Part shown: piece by piece, positions 1-9,303 of the stretch
How the letters are laid out: the number at the start of each line of letters is the position of its first letter
Position numbering within the stretch: position 1 is the stretch's first letter
NCBI RefSeq assembly: GCF_039645965.1
Contig: NZ_CP147917.1
Span: 2,170,001 to 2,234,000, forward strand
Reading direction: 5' to 3'
Length of the DNA stretch: 64,000 nucleotides
DNA from: Sulfurimonas sp. HSL3-2
GTDB lineage: Bacteria > Campylobacterota > Campylobacteria > Campylobacterales > Sulfurimonadaceae
Notes under the pieces: model-generated
The model's database searches: none
Seen by the model: only the letters and a program-made list of their open reading frames with translations
Told to the model about the DNA's origin: nothing
Program-made: the position numbers and the translations under genes

Positions 1-375
1 GCACAGACAAAACTTGTTCGTGTTATCCAAGGCCGTGTTTTAGATGTGGCAGTTGACATACGAGAGGGTTCTGCAACATTTGGACAGCATGTCGCAGTCG
101 AACTAAGTGGCGAAAACAAAAGACAACTTTTAGTACCTCGCGGTTTTGCACACGGATTTGTCGTGCTTGAAGATGAAACCGTATTTGCATATAAAGTAGA
201 CAGTTATTACAGTCCTGAATGTGACCGAGGCATAGCTTTTGATGATAAGGATCTCAATATTGACTGGCAGATACCGCATAATGAACTCAATCTATCGGCA
301 AAAGACAAAGTACAGCCTCTGCTAAAAGAGACAAAAGACCTGTTTAGATTTGGAGTAAACTATTATCATGCTTAA
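1..375 (+). CDS. rmlC: dTDP-4-dehydrorhamnose 3,5-epimerase, 5'-truncated by the window
   Basis: RmlC epimerises C3 and C5 of dTDP-4-keto-6-deoxyglucose, the third step of dTDP-L-rhamnose synthesis in the cytoplasm. The frame is open from base 1 (AQTKLVRVIQGRVLDV...), so the start lies upstream; the GTG at position 46 is internal. Family hallmarks are the cupin stretch VIQGRVLDV, then VDIREGS, then the PRGFAHGF segment carrying a conserved His, and a C-terminal half with DIDW-like spacing (LNIDWQIP). The stop overlaps the rmlD start by 8 nt, indicating translational coupling. rmlA is probably just upstream, outside the window. Confidence 0.95.
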   Translation, partial: AQTKLVRVIQGRVLDVAVDIREGSATFGQHVAVELSGENKRQLLVPRGFAHGFVVLEDETVFAYKVDSYYSPECDRGIAFDDKDLNIDWQIPHNELNLSAKDKVQPLLKETKDLFRFGVNYYHA

Positions 376-1234
376 TATTTTAGTAACCGGTTCAAACGGT
401 CAAGTCGGCAGCGAGATAAAAGCTCTACACGGTGATTATCCCTATAACTTTTTTTTCACTGATAAAGATGCTTTAGATATAACTGCCTATGAAGATGTAG
501 AACAGTTTTGCCAAGAGAAGAACATCCAAACGATTATAAACTGCGCAGCCTATACGGCGGTAGATAAGGCCGAAACTGATAAAGAAAGTGCGGACAGTAT
601 CAACCACTTAGCAGTCAAAAACCTCACAGAGATCTCAAAAAAGCACGATATACAGCTTATCCATATCTCTACAGACTATGTTTTTGACGGTAAAAACTAT
701 AAACCGTATAGTGAAGATGACACACCAAATCCAAATGGTATCTACGGAAGAACAAAGCTTGAAGGTGAAAAAGCGATGCTGCAGATCAACCCTAAAGACT
801 CAGTCATCATTAGAACATCGTGGGTGTACAGCTCTTATGGTGCTAACTTCGTCAAAACGATGCTTCGTCTAGGCAAAGAGAAAGAGGTTCTCGGCGTTAT
901 ATTTGACCAAGTCGGAACTCCGACTTACGCCAGAGATCTGGCAAGAACGATACTCGAGATATTGCCGAATATCAAAAACGAAAAAGTAGAAATATACAAC
1001 TACTCGAACGAAGGAGTTCTTAGCTGGTATGACTTTGCAAAAGAGATCATGCGTATGGCAAAACTCGATTGCAAGATCAATCCGATTGAAACAAAAGACT
1101 ACCCGACTCCGGCTGAACGTCCGCATTATTCTTTGCTTAACAAATCAAAGATAAAAAACGAATTCGGCATCACGATACCTTTTTGGAAAGACAGTTTGGA
1201 TAAATGTTTAAAAATGATGGGAGAGAGAAAATAA
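368..1234 (+). CDS. rmlD: dTDP-4-dehydrorhamnose reductase
   Basis: Final step of dTDP-L-rhamnose synthesis: NAD(P)H-dependent reduction of the 4-keto sugar. This is a 288-aa short-chain dehydrogenase/reductase with an N-terminal Rossmann glycine motif G8xxG11xxG14 (TGSNGQVG), the STDYVFDG segment around residue 101 that is typical of RmlD, and the catalytic pair Y126xxxK130 (YGRTK). Length is normal for the family. It overlaps rmlC by 8 nt and its stop shares one base with the start of rmlB (TAATG), so rmlC-rmlD-rmlB is a tightly coupled operon. The product dTDP-rhamnose feeds the glycosyltransferases further on. Confidence 0.95.
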   Translation: MLNILVTGSNGQVGSEIKALHGDYPYNFFFTDKDALDITAYEDVEQFCQEKNIQTIINCAAYTAVDKAETDKESADSINHLAVKNLTEISKKHDIQLIHISTDYVFDGKNYKPYSEDDTPNPNGIYGRTKLEGEKAMLQINPKDSVIIRTSWVYSSYGANFVKTMLRLGKEKEVLGVIFDQVGTPTYARDLARTILEILPNIKNEKVEIYNYSNEGVLSWYDFAKEIMRMAKLDCKINPIETKDYPTPAERPHYSLLNKSKIKNEFGITIPFWKDSLDKCLKMMGERK

Positions 1235-2244
1235 TGAAATCGATTTTATTAACAGGAACAGCAGGATTTATTGGAAGTAACTTTGTACCCTATTTTTTAG
1301 AGAAATACCCAGAGTACCATTTAGTCAACTTGGACCTCTTAACATATGCAGGAAACCTTGAAAATCTCAAAGAGTGTGAAAACGATCCAAGATATAAATT
1401 TATCAAGGGAGATATCTGCAACCGTGAGCTAGTCGAATTCATCTTTAATGAATACGATATCCAAGGTGTTATCCATTTTGCAGCAGAATCACATGTCGAT
1501 AACTCCATAAAAAATCCCGGTATCTTTGTACAGACAAATGTAAACGGAACTTTTACACTGCTTGATGTCGCTTACAAATACTGGATGGATAAACCCTTTA
1601 CATGTAAAGAAAAATACAAAGACGCAAGATTCCATCACATATCGACAGATGAAGTCTATGGAACACTTGGCGAGACTGGACTATTTACAGAGACTACTCC
1701 TTATGCTCCGAACTCTCCTTACTCGGCAAGTAAAGCAGGCAGTGATATGATAGTGCGCAGCTATCAGGAGACTTACGGGCTCAACTCGGTCATCACGAAC
1801 TGCTCGAATAACTACGGTCCTAAACAACATGATGAAAAACTGATCCCGACCATCATTAGACGTGCACTGGCAAATGAACCTATCCCGATCTACGGTGACG
1901 GTAAGAATATCCGCGACTGGCTTTATGTACTTGATCACTGTAAAGGGATCGATCTTGTCTATCATACGGGCAAAACAGGTGAGGTCTATAACATAGGCGG
2001 AAGAAACGAAAGAACAAACCTTCAGATAGTCGACAGGATCTGTACTATCTTAGATGAAAAAGTTCCTTCAAGTAAAAGCTATAAAGAGTTGATAACATTC
2101 GTAGAAGACAGAGCAGGACACGACAGACGCTATGCTATCGATGCGACAAAACTAGAAAGCGAACTTGGATGGAAAGCCGATGAAAACTTCGACAGCGGTA
2201 TCATTAAGACTGTTGCATGGTATTTAGGAAAATATATCAATTAA
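1234..2244 (+). CDS. rmlB: dTDP-glucose 4,6-dehydratase
   Basis: NAD+-dependent dehydration of dTDP-glucose to the 4-keto-6-deoxy sugar, the second step of the rhamnose pathway. The ATG at 1234 is chosen over an in-frame ATG at 1204: it has a GGGAGAGAG ribosome-binding site and starts directly on MKSILLTGTAGFIG with the Rossmann G8xxG11xxG14. The 336-aa protein shows the T138-D139-E140 catalytic triplet (HISTDEVYG) and Y163xxxK167 (YSASK) of RmlB. One exact TTACATGTAA palindrome lies inside the gene at 1598-1607. Confidence 0.96.
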   Translation: MKSILLTGTAGFIGSNFVPYFLEKYPEYHLVNLDLLTYAGNLENLKECENDPRYKFIKGDICNRELVEFIFNEYDIQGVIHFAAESHVDNSIKNPGIFVQTNVNGTFTLLDVAYKYWMDKPFTCKEKYKDARFHHISTDEVYGTLGETGLFTETTPYAPNSPYSASKAGSDMIVRSYQETYGLNSVITNCSNNYGPKQHDEKLIPTIIRRALANEPIPIYGDGKNIRDWLYVLDHCKGIDLVYHTGKTGEVYNIGGRNERTNLQIVDRICTILDEKVPSSKSYKELITFVEDRAGHDRRYAIDATKLESELGWKADENFDSGIIKTVAWYLGKYIN

Positions 2245-3534
2245 ATGAAAATTATTACTATATTGCAAAAAAACATCTTAATTTTAAGAGAAAAAATCAA
2301 TTTTCTCTTTAGCTACTTAATTATACTATATGCATTTATTATGCCTATTCGAATCTCTAAATCAGAATATTTGATGTATCTCTTAATCCTCCTTTGGATT
2401 ATAAGCTTAGACTACAAAAAACTTTTTATATTCATCAAAGAAAGTAAATTATTTCAAAGTATCTTAATGTTAACACTTTTGATTTTACTATCCTATACTT
2501 GGAGTACAAGTCAATCTACTATTCCAACTCATTTCTATTATTCCGATATGGCTGGTTACTTCTATAGATATAGCATGTTTTTTTTATTTCCAATGATCAT
2601 AATATTTACAAAACTTAAAAAAGAATTCATTCCCATGGTTATTGGTAGTTTTATACTAGCTATGATTGTTAATGAACTTATATCCTATGGTGTCTTTTTT
2701 GGATTATGGACAACCTTAAGAGGAACCCCTGAGAATCCTATTCCTTTTCACAAAAACCATATAACTTACAGTGCATATTTAGCATTTACCATATTACTGT
2801 CATTGTATAAATTTATTCATATTCAAAATAAATACAAAAAGCTATTCCTTTTATTGTTTCTTACTACAATGAGTATAAATCTTTTTATGTCTGCTGGGAG
2901 AACAGGTCAATTTTCCTTGTTTATCACCGCTATCTTTCTTAGTTTTATTTATATCAAAAACATAAAAACTTTATTGATGACTTTTATAACATTAGTAACT
3001 GTTTTTATCTTGGCATTTAGTGTTATGCCTACATTCAAACATCGAATTACCCAAGCAGAACAGAGCATAAAAAATATTTTAGAAAATAAGAATAAGGACA
3101 CTAGTCTCGGTACAAGGATTATGGCTTTCGACACGATTCCATATCTAGTAAATAAAGACAACCTTCTCTTTGGAGTAGGGATGGGAGATAAACCGTACTA
3201 TGTTAGCACAACATTAAAAAAAGATTATCCGTATAGATTAGTTAACTTTGATAAACACGGATTTTTACATAACTCTCATATAGAGATATTAATTTCCAAT
3301 GGAATAATAGGTTTATTACTATACTGTTCCATATTCTACTTTTTGTTCACAATCAATGTGAAAGATAAATTAATTAAATACATATCTTACACACTGGGTA
3401 TATCTTTTTTATGTTTTGGGATGGTCGCTGATATTTTCTTTTTTCGTGCAATAATGTCATTATTTTCACTGTTTTTAGGAATTATAATATTGCAAAAATA
3501 TGAAGAACAAAAATTAATTAAGAATGAAAATTAA
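2245..3534 (+). CDS. O-antigen ligase / polymerase family membrane protein (WaaL/Wzy type)
   Basis: A 429-aa, strongly hydrophobic protein with about ten predicted membrane segments and a large periplasmic loop (about residues 255-345), the layout of the Wzy_C / O-antigen ligase family. Such proteins either polymerise glycan repeats or ligate them to lipid A-core in the periplasm. The long loop carries the family's FGVGMG and HNSHIEIL segments, the latter holding a conserved His. It begins directly after the rmlB stop. Base composition drops to clearly more A+T here, with many poly-T/poly-A runs, suggesting a separately acquired block. Ligase versus polymerase cannot be decided from sequence alone. 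Confidence 0.85.
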   Translation: MKIITILQKNILILREKINFLFSYLIILYAFIMPIRISKSEYLMYLLILLWIISLDYKKLFIFIKESKLFQSILMLTLLILLSYTWSTSQSTIPTHFYYSDMAGYFYRYSMFFLFPMIIIFTKLKKEFIPMVIGSFILAMIVNELISYGVFFGLWTTLRGTPENPIPFHKNHITYSAYLAFTILLSLYKFIHIQNKYKKLFLLLFLTTMSINLFMSAGRTGQFSLFITAIFLSFIYIKNIKTLLMTFITLVTVFILAFSVMPTFKHRITQAEQSIKNILENKNKDTSLGTRIMAFDTIPYLVNKDNLLFGVGMGDKPYYVSTTLKKDYPYRLVNFDKHGFLHNSHIEILISNGIIGLLLYCSIFYFLFTINVKDKLIKYISYTLGISFLCFGMVADIFFFRAIMSLFSLFLGIIILQKYEEQKLIKNEN

Positions 3535-3536
3535 AT

Positions 3537-4997
3537 ATGTTATTTAACTCATATGAATTTATTTTTGCATTTTTACCATTAACATTTTTTATCTATTTTT
3601 TTCTCTTAAATAAAAGACTGTTAACTGGAGCAAAAGGGTTTTTAGTTTTTGCTTCACTATTTTTTTATAGTTGGTGGAACATTGCATATTTGCCTCTCAT
3701 TCTAGTATCTATGCTTTTTAATTATGTATTAGGAAATTCATTAAACTCTAACTTTAAAAAAATAAAAGTACATAAGCGATCATTGCTTATTTTTGGAATC
3801 TTCGCTAATCTTGCATTACTAGGTTATTTTAAATATGCTGATTTTTTCATTTCAAATGTCAATAACCTATTGATAACAAATATCCAGCTACTTCATTTGG
3901 CCCTACCTTTAGGTATAAGTTTTTTCACTTTTCAACAAATAGCATACTTAGTTGACAGCTATAGACAAGAGACAGAAGAATATGATTTTTTAAACTATGG
4001 CTTATTTGTAACTTTTTTCCCTCAGCTTATTGCTGGACCTATTGTTCATCATAAAGAGATGATGCCACAGTTCTCATCAAAATGGAACTTGGCTAAAAAT
4101 TACAAAAATATAGCCCTTGGCATATTTATTTTTTCTATCGGTCTGTTTAAAAAAGTTGTTATCGCAGATACCTTTGCGGTATGGGCGACAACCGGATTTG
4201 ATCATGCTGAATCCTTAAATATGTTTGCAGCTTGGGCCGCTTCCCTTAGCTATACATTTCAGCTTTACTTTGACTTTAGCGGATATACAGATATGGCCAT
4301 TGGGGCTGCTTTATTATTTAATATAAAATTACCTATCAATTTCGACTCTCCATATAAAGCAAAGAACATTCAAGATTTTTGGAGAAGATGGCATATAACT
4401 TTGAGTAGATTCTTAAAAGACTATATATACATTCCATTAGGAGGAAATAGAGTTTCAGAATATAGAGTTTTCACAAATTTACTACTTACTTTTATTCTTG
4501 GCGGCTTATGGCATGGAGCTGGATGGACATTCGTCTTCTGGGGTTTTTTACACGGTTTTGCATTGGTGATACATAGAATATGGAAGCACTTTAATTTAAC
4601 TATGAATTCCATTCTTGCTTGGTTTATTACTTTTAACTTTATAAATATATCTTGGGTTTTTTTTAGAGCTAAAACATGGGATGATGCGATCAAGGTTCTT
4701 TCCGGTATGCTTGGGTTTAATGGAGTAATGCTTCCTGAGAAATGGATGTCTTCACTCTCTTATTTACCAATAAATAATATTCAATTCGGAACTGTATTCC
4801 AAAGTATTTCAGGTAAAGATAATACTACTACTTTTATACTCGCGGCATTTATCTTAGTACTTTATTTTAAAAATACTATGCAATTAAGTAATAGTTTTAA
4901 ACCTGATTATAAAAACTTGATCTTAACACTTGCTATACTTCTTATATCATTATCGATGTTTTCTCAAGTATCTGAATTTTTATATTTTAATTTTTAA
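3537..4997 (+). CDS. MBOAT-family membrane O-acyltransferase (AlgI/DltB-like)
   Basis: A 486-aa polytopic protein of the MBOAT family. AlgI and DltB homologues move acyl groups (usually acetyl) across the inner membrane for transfer to a surface glycan. The diagnostic region RRWHITLSRFLKDYIYIPLG lies at residues 283-302 and is followed by the putative catalytic H326 in GGLWHGAGW. FDFSGYTDMAIG (about 246-257) is another AlgI signature. It starts 2 nt after the O-antigen ligase and lies 9 nt before an AlgX-like gene, the usual partner. Likely role: acetylating the polysaccharide made by this locus. Confidence 0.93.
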   Translation: MLFNSYEFIFAFLPLTFFIYFFLLNKRLLTGAKGFLVFASLFFYSWWNIAYLPLILVSMLFNYVLGNSLNSNFKKIKVHKRSLLIFGIFANLALLGYFKYADFFISNVNNLLITNIQLLHLALPLGISFFTFQQIAYLVDSYRQETEEYDFLNYGLFVTFFPQLIAGPIVHHKEMMPQFSSKWNLAKNYKNIALGIFIFSIGLFKKVVIADTFAVWATTGFDHAESLNMFAAWAASLSYTFQLYFDFSGYTDMAIGAALLFNIKLPINFDSPYKAKNIQDFWRRWHITLSRFLKDYIYIPLGGNRVSEYRVFTNLLLTFILGGLWHGAGWTFVFWGFLHGFALVIHRIWKHFNLTMNSILAWFITFNFINISWVFFRAKTWDDAIKVLSGMLGFNGVMLPEKWMSSLSYLPINNIQFGTVFQSISGKDNTTTFILAAFILVLYFKNTMQLSNSFKPDYKNLILTLAILLISLSMFSQVSEFLYFNF

Positions 4998-5006
4998 GTA
5001 GGGCAA

Positions 5007-6071
5007 ATGACTTCAAAAAAATATGTTAAGTACATCATTATCGTTTGTATTGCTTTTGTAAGTTACCATTTTGTTGTATGGAACTTATTTACTTCACAAA
5101 TTTTCAAACTAAAAGAAGGTACATCAGTTGGTGATTTAGGTAGAATGTCTTATCAAATAGACATGTTAGACCATAAAACATTAAAATATAACTTGCCTAA
5201 ACAACATATCAATAATACAAATTTTAAAGATAAAAAAATTGACATGATCACAATTGGCGACTCTTTTTCTAACGGTGAAGCTTTTGGTCCAAATCCCTAC
5301 TACCAAGACTTTTTAGCAAATAGATTCGATATAAACATCTTAAACCTATCAAAGTATAAGAGATACAATGCTTTTGAAACGATAGTTGGATTATATAATA
5401 GTGGATATTTAGCTAAAGTAAAACCAAAATGGATAGTAATAGAATCTGTAGAAAGACTAATCCCAGATAGATATGCTAAAGATATCGATTTTAATATTAA
5501 GGATGTAAAAGCTATTCCTGCTATAAAAATTACCAAGGTACCTACTATTTCTGTTGGTATGATAAATACAGCCAACTACAAGCTCCCATATTACACTGTA
5601 AAATATTATCTTGATGATCATGCCCAAAAATATGTCTACAAACTTAACTTAAACAAAAAATTATTCTCGACTGACAATGGAAACAAAATATTGGTATATT
5701 GCGATGATATTTCTCATATTCCTAAATTTACAACTAAAAATATTCAAAAGATCAATAATAATTTTAATAAATTAGCTCATCTCTTAAAAAACCTAAATAT
5801 CAAGCTTTATTTTATGCCGGCACCAGATAAGTATGATCTATATTATGACTTTATCACAAACAACAAGTATCCAAAAAATCATTTTTTTGATCAAATCAGA
5901 CCTTTAAAAAAAGATTACTATTTTATCGACACAAAGCAGATCTTATTACCATTGCTCCAAAGTGGGGTCAAAGATATTTACTGGATCGATGATACGCACT
6001 GGACACAAAAAGCAAGCTATGCTATTGCTAATAGTAAAACGTTTACGAACGATTCATTATTTCATAAATGA
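5007..6071 (+). CDS. AlgX/AlgJ-like SGNH-hydrolase O-acetyltransferase
   Basis: A 354-aa protein with one N-terminal membrane anchor (about residues 8-28) and a periplasmic SGNH-like domain. The expected catalytic elements are visible: ITIGDSFSNG with G84-D85-S86 as nucleophile motif, and a late D328xxH331 (IDDTHWT). AlgX/AlgJ proteins take acyl groups from an MBOAT partner and place them on glycan hydroxyls. The partner is the preceding gene, so the pair forms a plausible acetylation module. A TAGGGC ribosome-binding site precedes the ATG. No carbohydrate-binding module is obvious at the C-terminus, as in AlgJ rather than AlgX. Confidence 0.85.
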   Translation: MTSKKYVKYIIIVCIAFVSYHFVVWNLFTSQIFKLKEGTSVGDLGRMSYQIDMLDHKTLKYNLPKQHINNTNFKDKKIDMITIGDSFSNGEAFGPNPYYQDFLANRFDINILNLSKYKRYNAFETIVGLYNSGYLAKVKPKWIVIESVERLIPDRYAKDIDFNIKDVKAIPAIKITKVPTISVGMINTANYKLPYYTVKYYLDDHAQKYVYKLNLNKKLFSTDNGNKILVYCDDISHIPKFTTKNIQKINNNFNKLAHLLKNLNIKLYFMPAPDKYDLYYDFITNNKYPKNHFFDQIRPLKKDYYFIDTKQILLPLLQSGVKDIYWIDDTHWTQKASYAIANSKTFTNDSLFHK

Positions 6072-6112
6072 AAATTTGATAAAATGTTTTATTATTTCAC
6101 AAAGAAGTTAAC

Positions 6113-7192
6113 TTGACCAAAAAACAACCAACAGCAGTAATATGTCTTTCTCCAAATAAAGGTGGTATGGAGTTGGCATCTTTAAAACTAGCAAAAATAT
6201 TATCAAATTATGTCGACATTACGTTAATCATTCAAAAAGATCACTTTATACACGAACAATGCTTAACAAACAAAGACTATGCTACTTTAAAATTTGAGAC
6301 GATCTCTTTTCGATCTACCCTAAGCCCATCTATTATATATCATGCCAGGCATATAGTACAAAACAATTATATTAAGAATGTTATATTTGTTGGGGCATCA
6401 GAATTAAAATCTTTGTATTTTTCTTTTTTAGGATTAGACATAAACCTCATAGTAAGACATGGAACCACAAAATCAACACCGAAAAAAGATTGGTTTCATA
6501 AACTTATATATTCTGATGTTAACTATCATGTAGCAATATCAAAACATCTCTCAAAAAATGTACAAAAAATCGTTCCTTTTGGAAAAAATACAAAATTAGT
6601 CACTATCTATCCGTCAATGCCAAAAGAATGTTCGAATCAAGAAAGAACTTATAATAATTCAGAACTAAAGCTTTTACATGTCGGTAGAGTGACTCCTGGT
6701 AAAGGCTTAAAAGAAGCCCTTGAAGCATGTAGTATTTTATATGAAAACAATATAAACTTTACTCTAGATAGCTACGGCGGGGTATCATCAAAATATGAAG
6801 AAGAATTTACATCGTTTATAGAAACACTGATATATAAAGATGCTTTTCATTTATGTGGTTTTACAAATAACATCTATGATGAATACCAAAAACATGATAT
6901 ATTTATTTTTCCTACTAAAGGTGAAGGGTTTGGCAATGTGATGATGGAAGCAATTTCTCATGGAATCATTATTTTATCTTTTGATAATACAGCTATATCA
7001 AACTTTAAAGAGATGGGGTTTCACATTCATCTAGTTAAAGATGGAAGTATAAAAGCCCTTAAAGAAAAACTATTTTACATTGCAAATAATATTGAAGAAG
7101 AACGACAATTTGCCTTAGAGAATATAAGTTTATCAAGAAAATTATTTGCACCAGAACGGGAAGCAAATGATTATCTTAAACTATTACTATAA
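6113..7192 (+). CDS. Glycosyltransferase, GT4 (GT-B fold)
   Basis: A 359-aa GT4-type transferase that would add a sugar from a nucleotide donor to a lipid-linked acceptor on the cytoplasmic face. The N-terminal half has a SPNKGGMELASLKLAK start typical of GT-B enzymes. The C-terminal half has LLHVGRVTPGKGLKEALEA and the donor-site motif EGFGNVMMEA, an E-x7-E arrangement. The start is TTG with a weak AAAGAAG site. A GATAAAAT element about 30 nt upstream may give it its own promoter. Sugar specificity is not readable. Confidence 0.85.
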   Translation: MTKKQPTAVICLSPNKGGMELASLKLAKILSNYVDITLIIQKDHFIHEQCLTNKDYATLKFETISFRSTLSPSIIYHARHIVQNNYIKNVIFVGASELKSLYFSFLGLDINLIVRHGTTKSTPKKDWFHKLIYSDVNYHVAISKHLSKNVQKIVPFGKNTKLVTIYPSMPKECSNQERTYNNSELKLLHVGRVTPGKGLKEALEACSILYENNINFTLDSYGGVSSKYEEEFTSFIETLIYKDAFHLCGFTNNIYDEYQKHDIFIFPTKGEGFGNVMMEAISHGIIILSFDNTAISNFKEMGFHIHLVKDGSIKALKEKLFYIANNIEEERQFALENISLSRKLFAPEREANDYLKLLL

Positions 7193-7208
7193 ATGGAGTG
7201 AACTGTAA

Positions 7209-7979
7209 ATGAATATAACTGAATTAGATGAGAATATTACAGATTCAAAGACATTTTCCATTTGTACTCTTGTAACAGATTTATCTGAATACCACCAAAT
7301 GTGTGAATCTTTTCGTAATGCCGGTTTTTCAAATGAAAATTCAGACTTTATATATATCAATAATACGAATGGTAATAAATATGATGCCTATGAAGGTATT
7401 AGAAAATTTTTGAACTTTTCAAAAAACAAATATATAATTATCTGTCATCAAGACATCTTACTTAAATTTGATAACTATGATACACTTTTAAAACGTATTG
7501 AAGAGGTAAATAATCTTGATAAAAACTGGGCGATACTAGGAAATGCAGGACATTGCAGTTTTAATGATTTTAGACTTAGAATAACAGATCCTTATGGAGA
7601 AAATCGTTACCAAGGTCCTCTACCGGCACAAGTTTACGATCTAGATGAAAACTTTATCCTAATCAAAAACAGTGCTCAACTTAGTCTTTCCAATAATATA
7701 AGCGGCTTTCATTTTTATGCAACTGATTTATGTATCATTGCGGATATTCTCGGTTTTAGTACGTATGTAATAGATTTTCATCTTTATCATAAAAGCGGTG
7801 GAAGCTGTAATCCAAGTTTTTTTCAAGCGAAAAAAAAATTAATTCAAAAATACACATATGCTTTTAGACCAAGATATATGAAAACAACATGCACTAAATT
7901 TTTTATTTCTGGACACTCAATTTTAAATAAATTGATGATGAACAAATATATGTATAGCATCCGAAAACGGCTAAAATAA
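7209..7979 (+). CDS. Putative GT-A-type glycosyltransferase (Glyco_tranf_2_5-like)
   Basis: A 256-aa protein with a GGAGTG ribosome-binding site before its ATG. It starts like the small GT2-related family whose members carry HQD in place of the usual DxD: here IIICHQDILLKF at about residues 76-87. Further conserved-looking points are WAILGNAG, GFHFYATDLC and FHLYHKSGG. It sits directly after the GT4 gene within the AT-rich block, which supports a polysaccharide role. The usual DxD is not evident, so catalytic competence is uncertain. A nine-A run at 7830-7838 could permit slippage, but the frame is intact. Confidence 0.6.
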   Translation: MNITELDENITDSKTFSICTLVTDLSEYHQMCESFRNAGFSNENSDFIYINNTNGNKYDAYEGIRKFLNFSKNKYIIICHQDILLKFDNYDTLLKRIEEVNNLDKNWAILGNAGHCSFNDFRLRITDPYGENRYQGPLPAQVYDLDENFILIKNSAQLSLSNNISGFHFYATDLCIIADILGFSTYVIDFHLYHKSGGSCNPSFFQAKKKLIQKYTYAFRPRYMKTTCTKFFISGHSILNKLMMNKYMYSIRKRLK

Positions 7980-8002
7980 CATAAACATTAAAGCTTTTTA
8001 GG

Positions 8003-8008
8003 TATAAT
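8003..8008 (+). promoter_or_regulatory. -10 element of the nucleotide-sugar dehydrogenase gene
   Basis: A perfect TATAAT stands 34 nt upstream of the ATG at 8043 in the 63-bp gap after the preceding glycosyltransferase. No good -35 is visible, as is usual in Campylobacterota. It suggests that the dehydrogenase can be transcribed independently of the upstream genes. Confidence 0.55.
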
Positions 8009-8042
8009 CTCATAACAAACACCGCTCTGATGGGAATAATAT

Positions 8043-9302
8043 ATGATCAAAAATAAAATAGCAATCATTGGCTTAGGTTATGTTGGATTACCACTTGCTC
8101 ATGCTTTTAGTAAATTTTATAGTGTAATTGGCTTTGACATATCTAAGCAAAGAATAGATGAGTTAAATAATGGTCATGACAGAACTATGGAATTATCTGA
8201 TGTACAGGTTCAAGAAGCTCTCAAAAACGGCATGTTATTTAGCTTGAACCTTGATGATATCTCATCTTGTAATATTTATATCATAACTGTCCCAACACCA
8301 ATAGATAAAAACAAAAGACCTGATTTAACACCTCTTATTAAAGCAAGTGAAACCGTTGGAAAAGTACTTAAAAAGGATGACATAGTAATATATGAATCAA
8401 CGGTATATCCAGGTGCAACTGAGGAAGATTGTGTTCCAGTTTTAGAAAAAGTATCGGGACTGAAATTTAATAACGATTTTTATTGCGGATACTCACCTGA
8501 AAGAATTAATCCAGGAGATAAAACTCATACTGTTACAAATATTTTAAAGGTCACATCAGGTTCAACCTCGGAAATAGCAAAAAAAGTCGATGATCTATAT
8601 AAAAGTATCATAACTGCTGGAACGCACTTAGCCCCATCCATAAAAGTTGCTGAAGCTGCTAAAGTTATTGAAAATTCTCAACGTGACATTAATGTTGCAT
8701 TTGTCAATGAACTTGCAATTATTTTTAACAAACTAGGAATAGATACAAATGCTGTTTTAGATGCAGCTAGTACAAAATGGAATTTTCTACCTTTCCGTCC
8801 TGGTTTAGTTGGAGGACACTGTATTGGAGTTGATCCATACTACTTAACACATAAAGCTCAGGAAGTCGGATATAATCCAGAAATAATTTTAGCAGGGCGT
8901 AGACTAAATGACAATATGGGGATTTATGTAGCGAACCAGGTTATAAAGCTAATGATCAAAAAAGGTCATAAGATCGAAGGTTCAAATATCCTCATTTTAG
9001 GTATTACATTTAAAGAAAATTGTACAGATATACGAAATACAAGAGTTGTTGATGTAATAACGGAACTTAAAGAATTTGGTTGTAATGTAGATATATATGA
9101 TCCATGGGTTAACAATAAAGAACTTGAAGAAGAGTATAATCTTTCCACTATTGACTTTGATAAAATAAACTTAGGGACTTATGATGCTGTTGTTTTGGCA
9201 GTTGCTCATAAAGAGTTCCAAGAACTAAACCTAGATGGGACTACTAACTGTGTTATTTATGATATAAAATCAACTTTAAAATATAGTGATGCTACTCTAT
9301 AG
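8043..9302 (+). CDS. UDP-N-acetylhexosamine 6-dehydrogenase (TviB/WbpO-like)
   Basis: A 419-aa member of the UDP-glucose/GDP-mannose dehydrogenase family, oxidising C6 of a UDP-sugar to a uronic acid with two NAD+. It has an N-terminal Rossmann motif [12 protein letters not shown], a catalytic cysteine C260 in [17 protein letters not shown], a central dimerisation helix region, and a C-terminal NAD-like domain ([19 protein letters not shown]). The sequence type, with FWNLP-like [16 protein letters not shown], is closest in memory to TviB/WbpO, which act on UDP-GlcNAc or UDP-GalNAc. It ends one base before the convergent gene at 9304, with no room for a terminator. Confidence 0.9.
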   Translation: MIKNKIAIIGLGYVGLPLAHAFSKFYSVIGFDISKQRIDELNNGHDRTMELSDVQVQEALKNGMLFSLNLDDISSCNIYIITVPTPIDKNKRPDLTPLIKASETVGKVLKKDDIVIYESTVYPGATEEDCVPVLEKVSGLKFNNDFYCGYSPERINPGDKTHTVTNILKVTSGSTSEIAKKVDDLYKSIITAGTHLAPSIKVAEAAKVIENSQRDINVAFVNELAIIFNKLGIDTNAVLDAASTKWNFLPFRPGLVGGHCIGVDPYYLTHKAQEVGYNPEIILAGRRLNDNMGIYVANQVIKLMIKKGHKIEGSNILILGITFKENCTDIRNTRVVDVITELKEFGCNVDIYDPWVNNKELEEEYNLSTIDFDKINLGTYDAVVLAVAHKEFQELNLDGTTNCVIYDIKSTLKYSDATL

Positions 9303-9303
9303 T

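Noticed and set aside
1204-1233. Longer rmlB start at 1204
   Set aside because: It would overlap rmlD by 31 nt and add ten residues before a canonical N-terminus that has its own ribosome-binding site at 1234.
7817-7838. T7 and A9 runs as phase-variation tracts
   Set aside because: Length is ordinary for AT-rich DNA, the frame is intact and no G/C tract typical of campylobacterial contingency loci is present.
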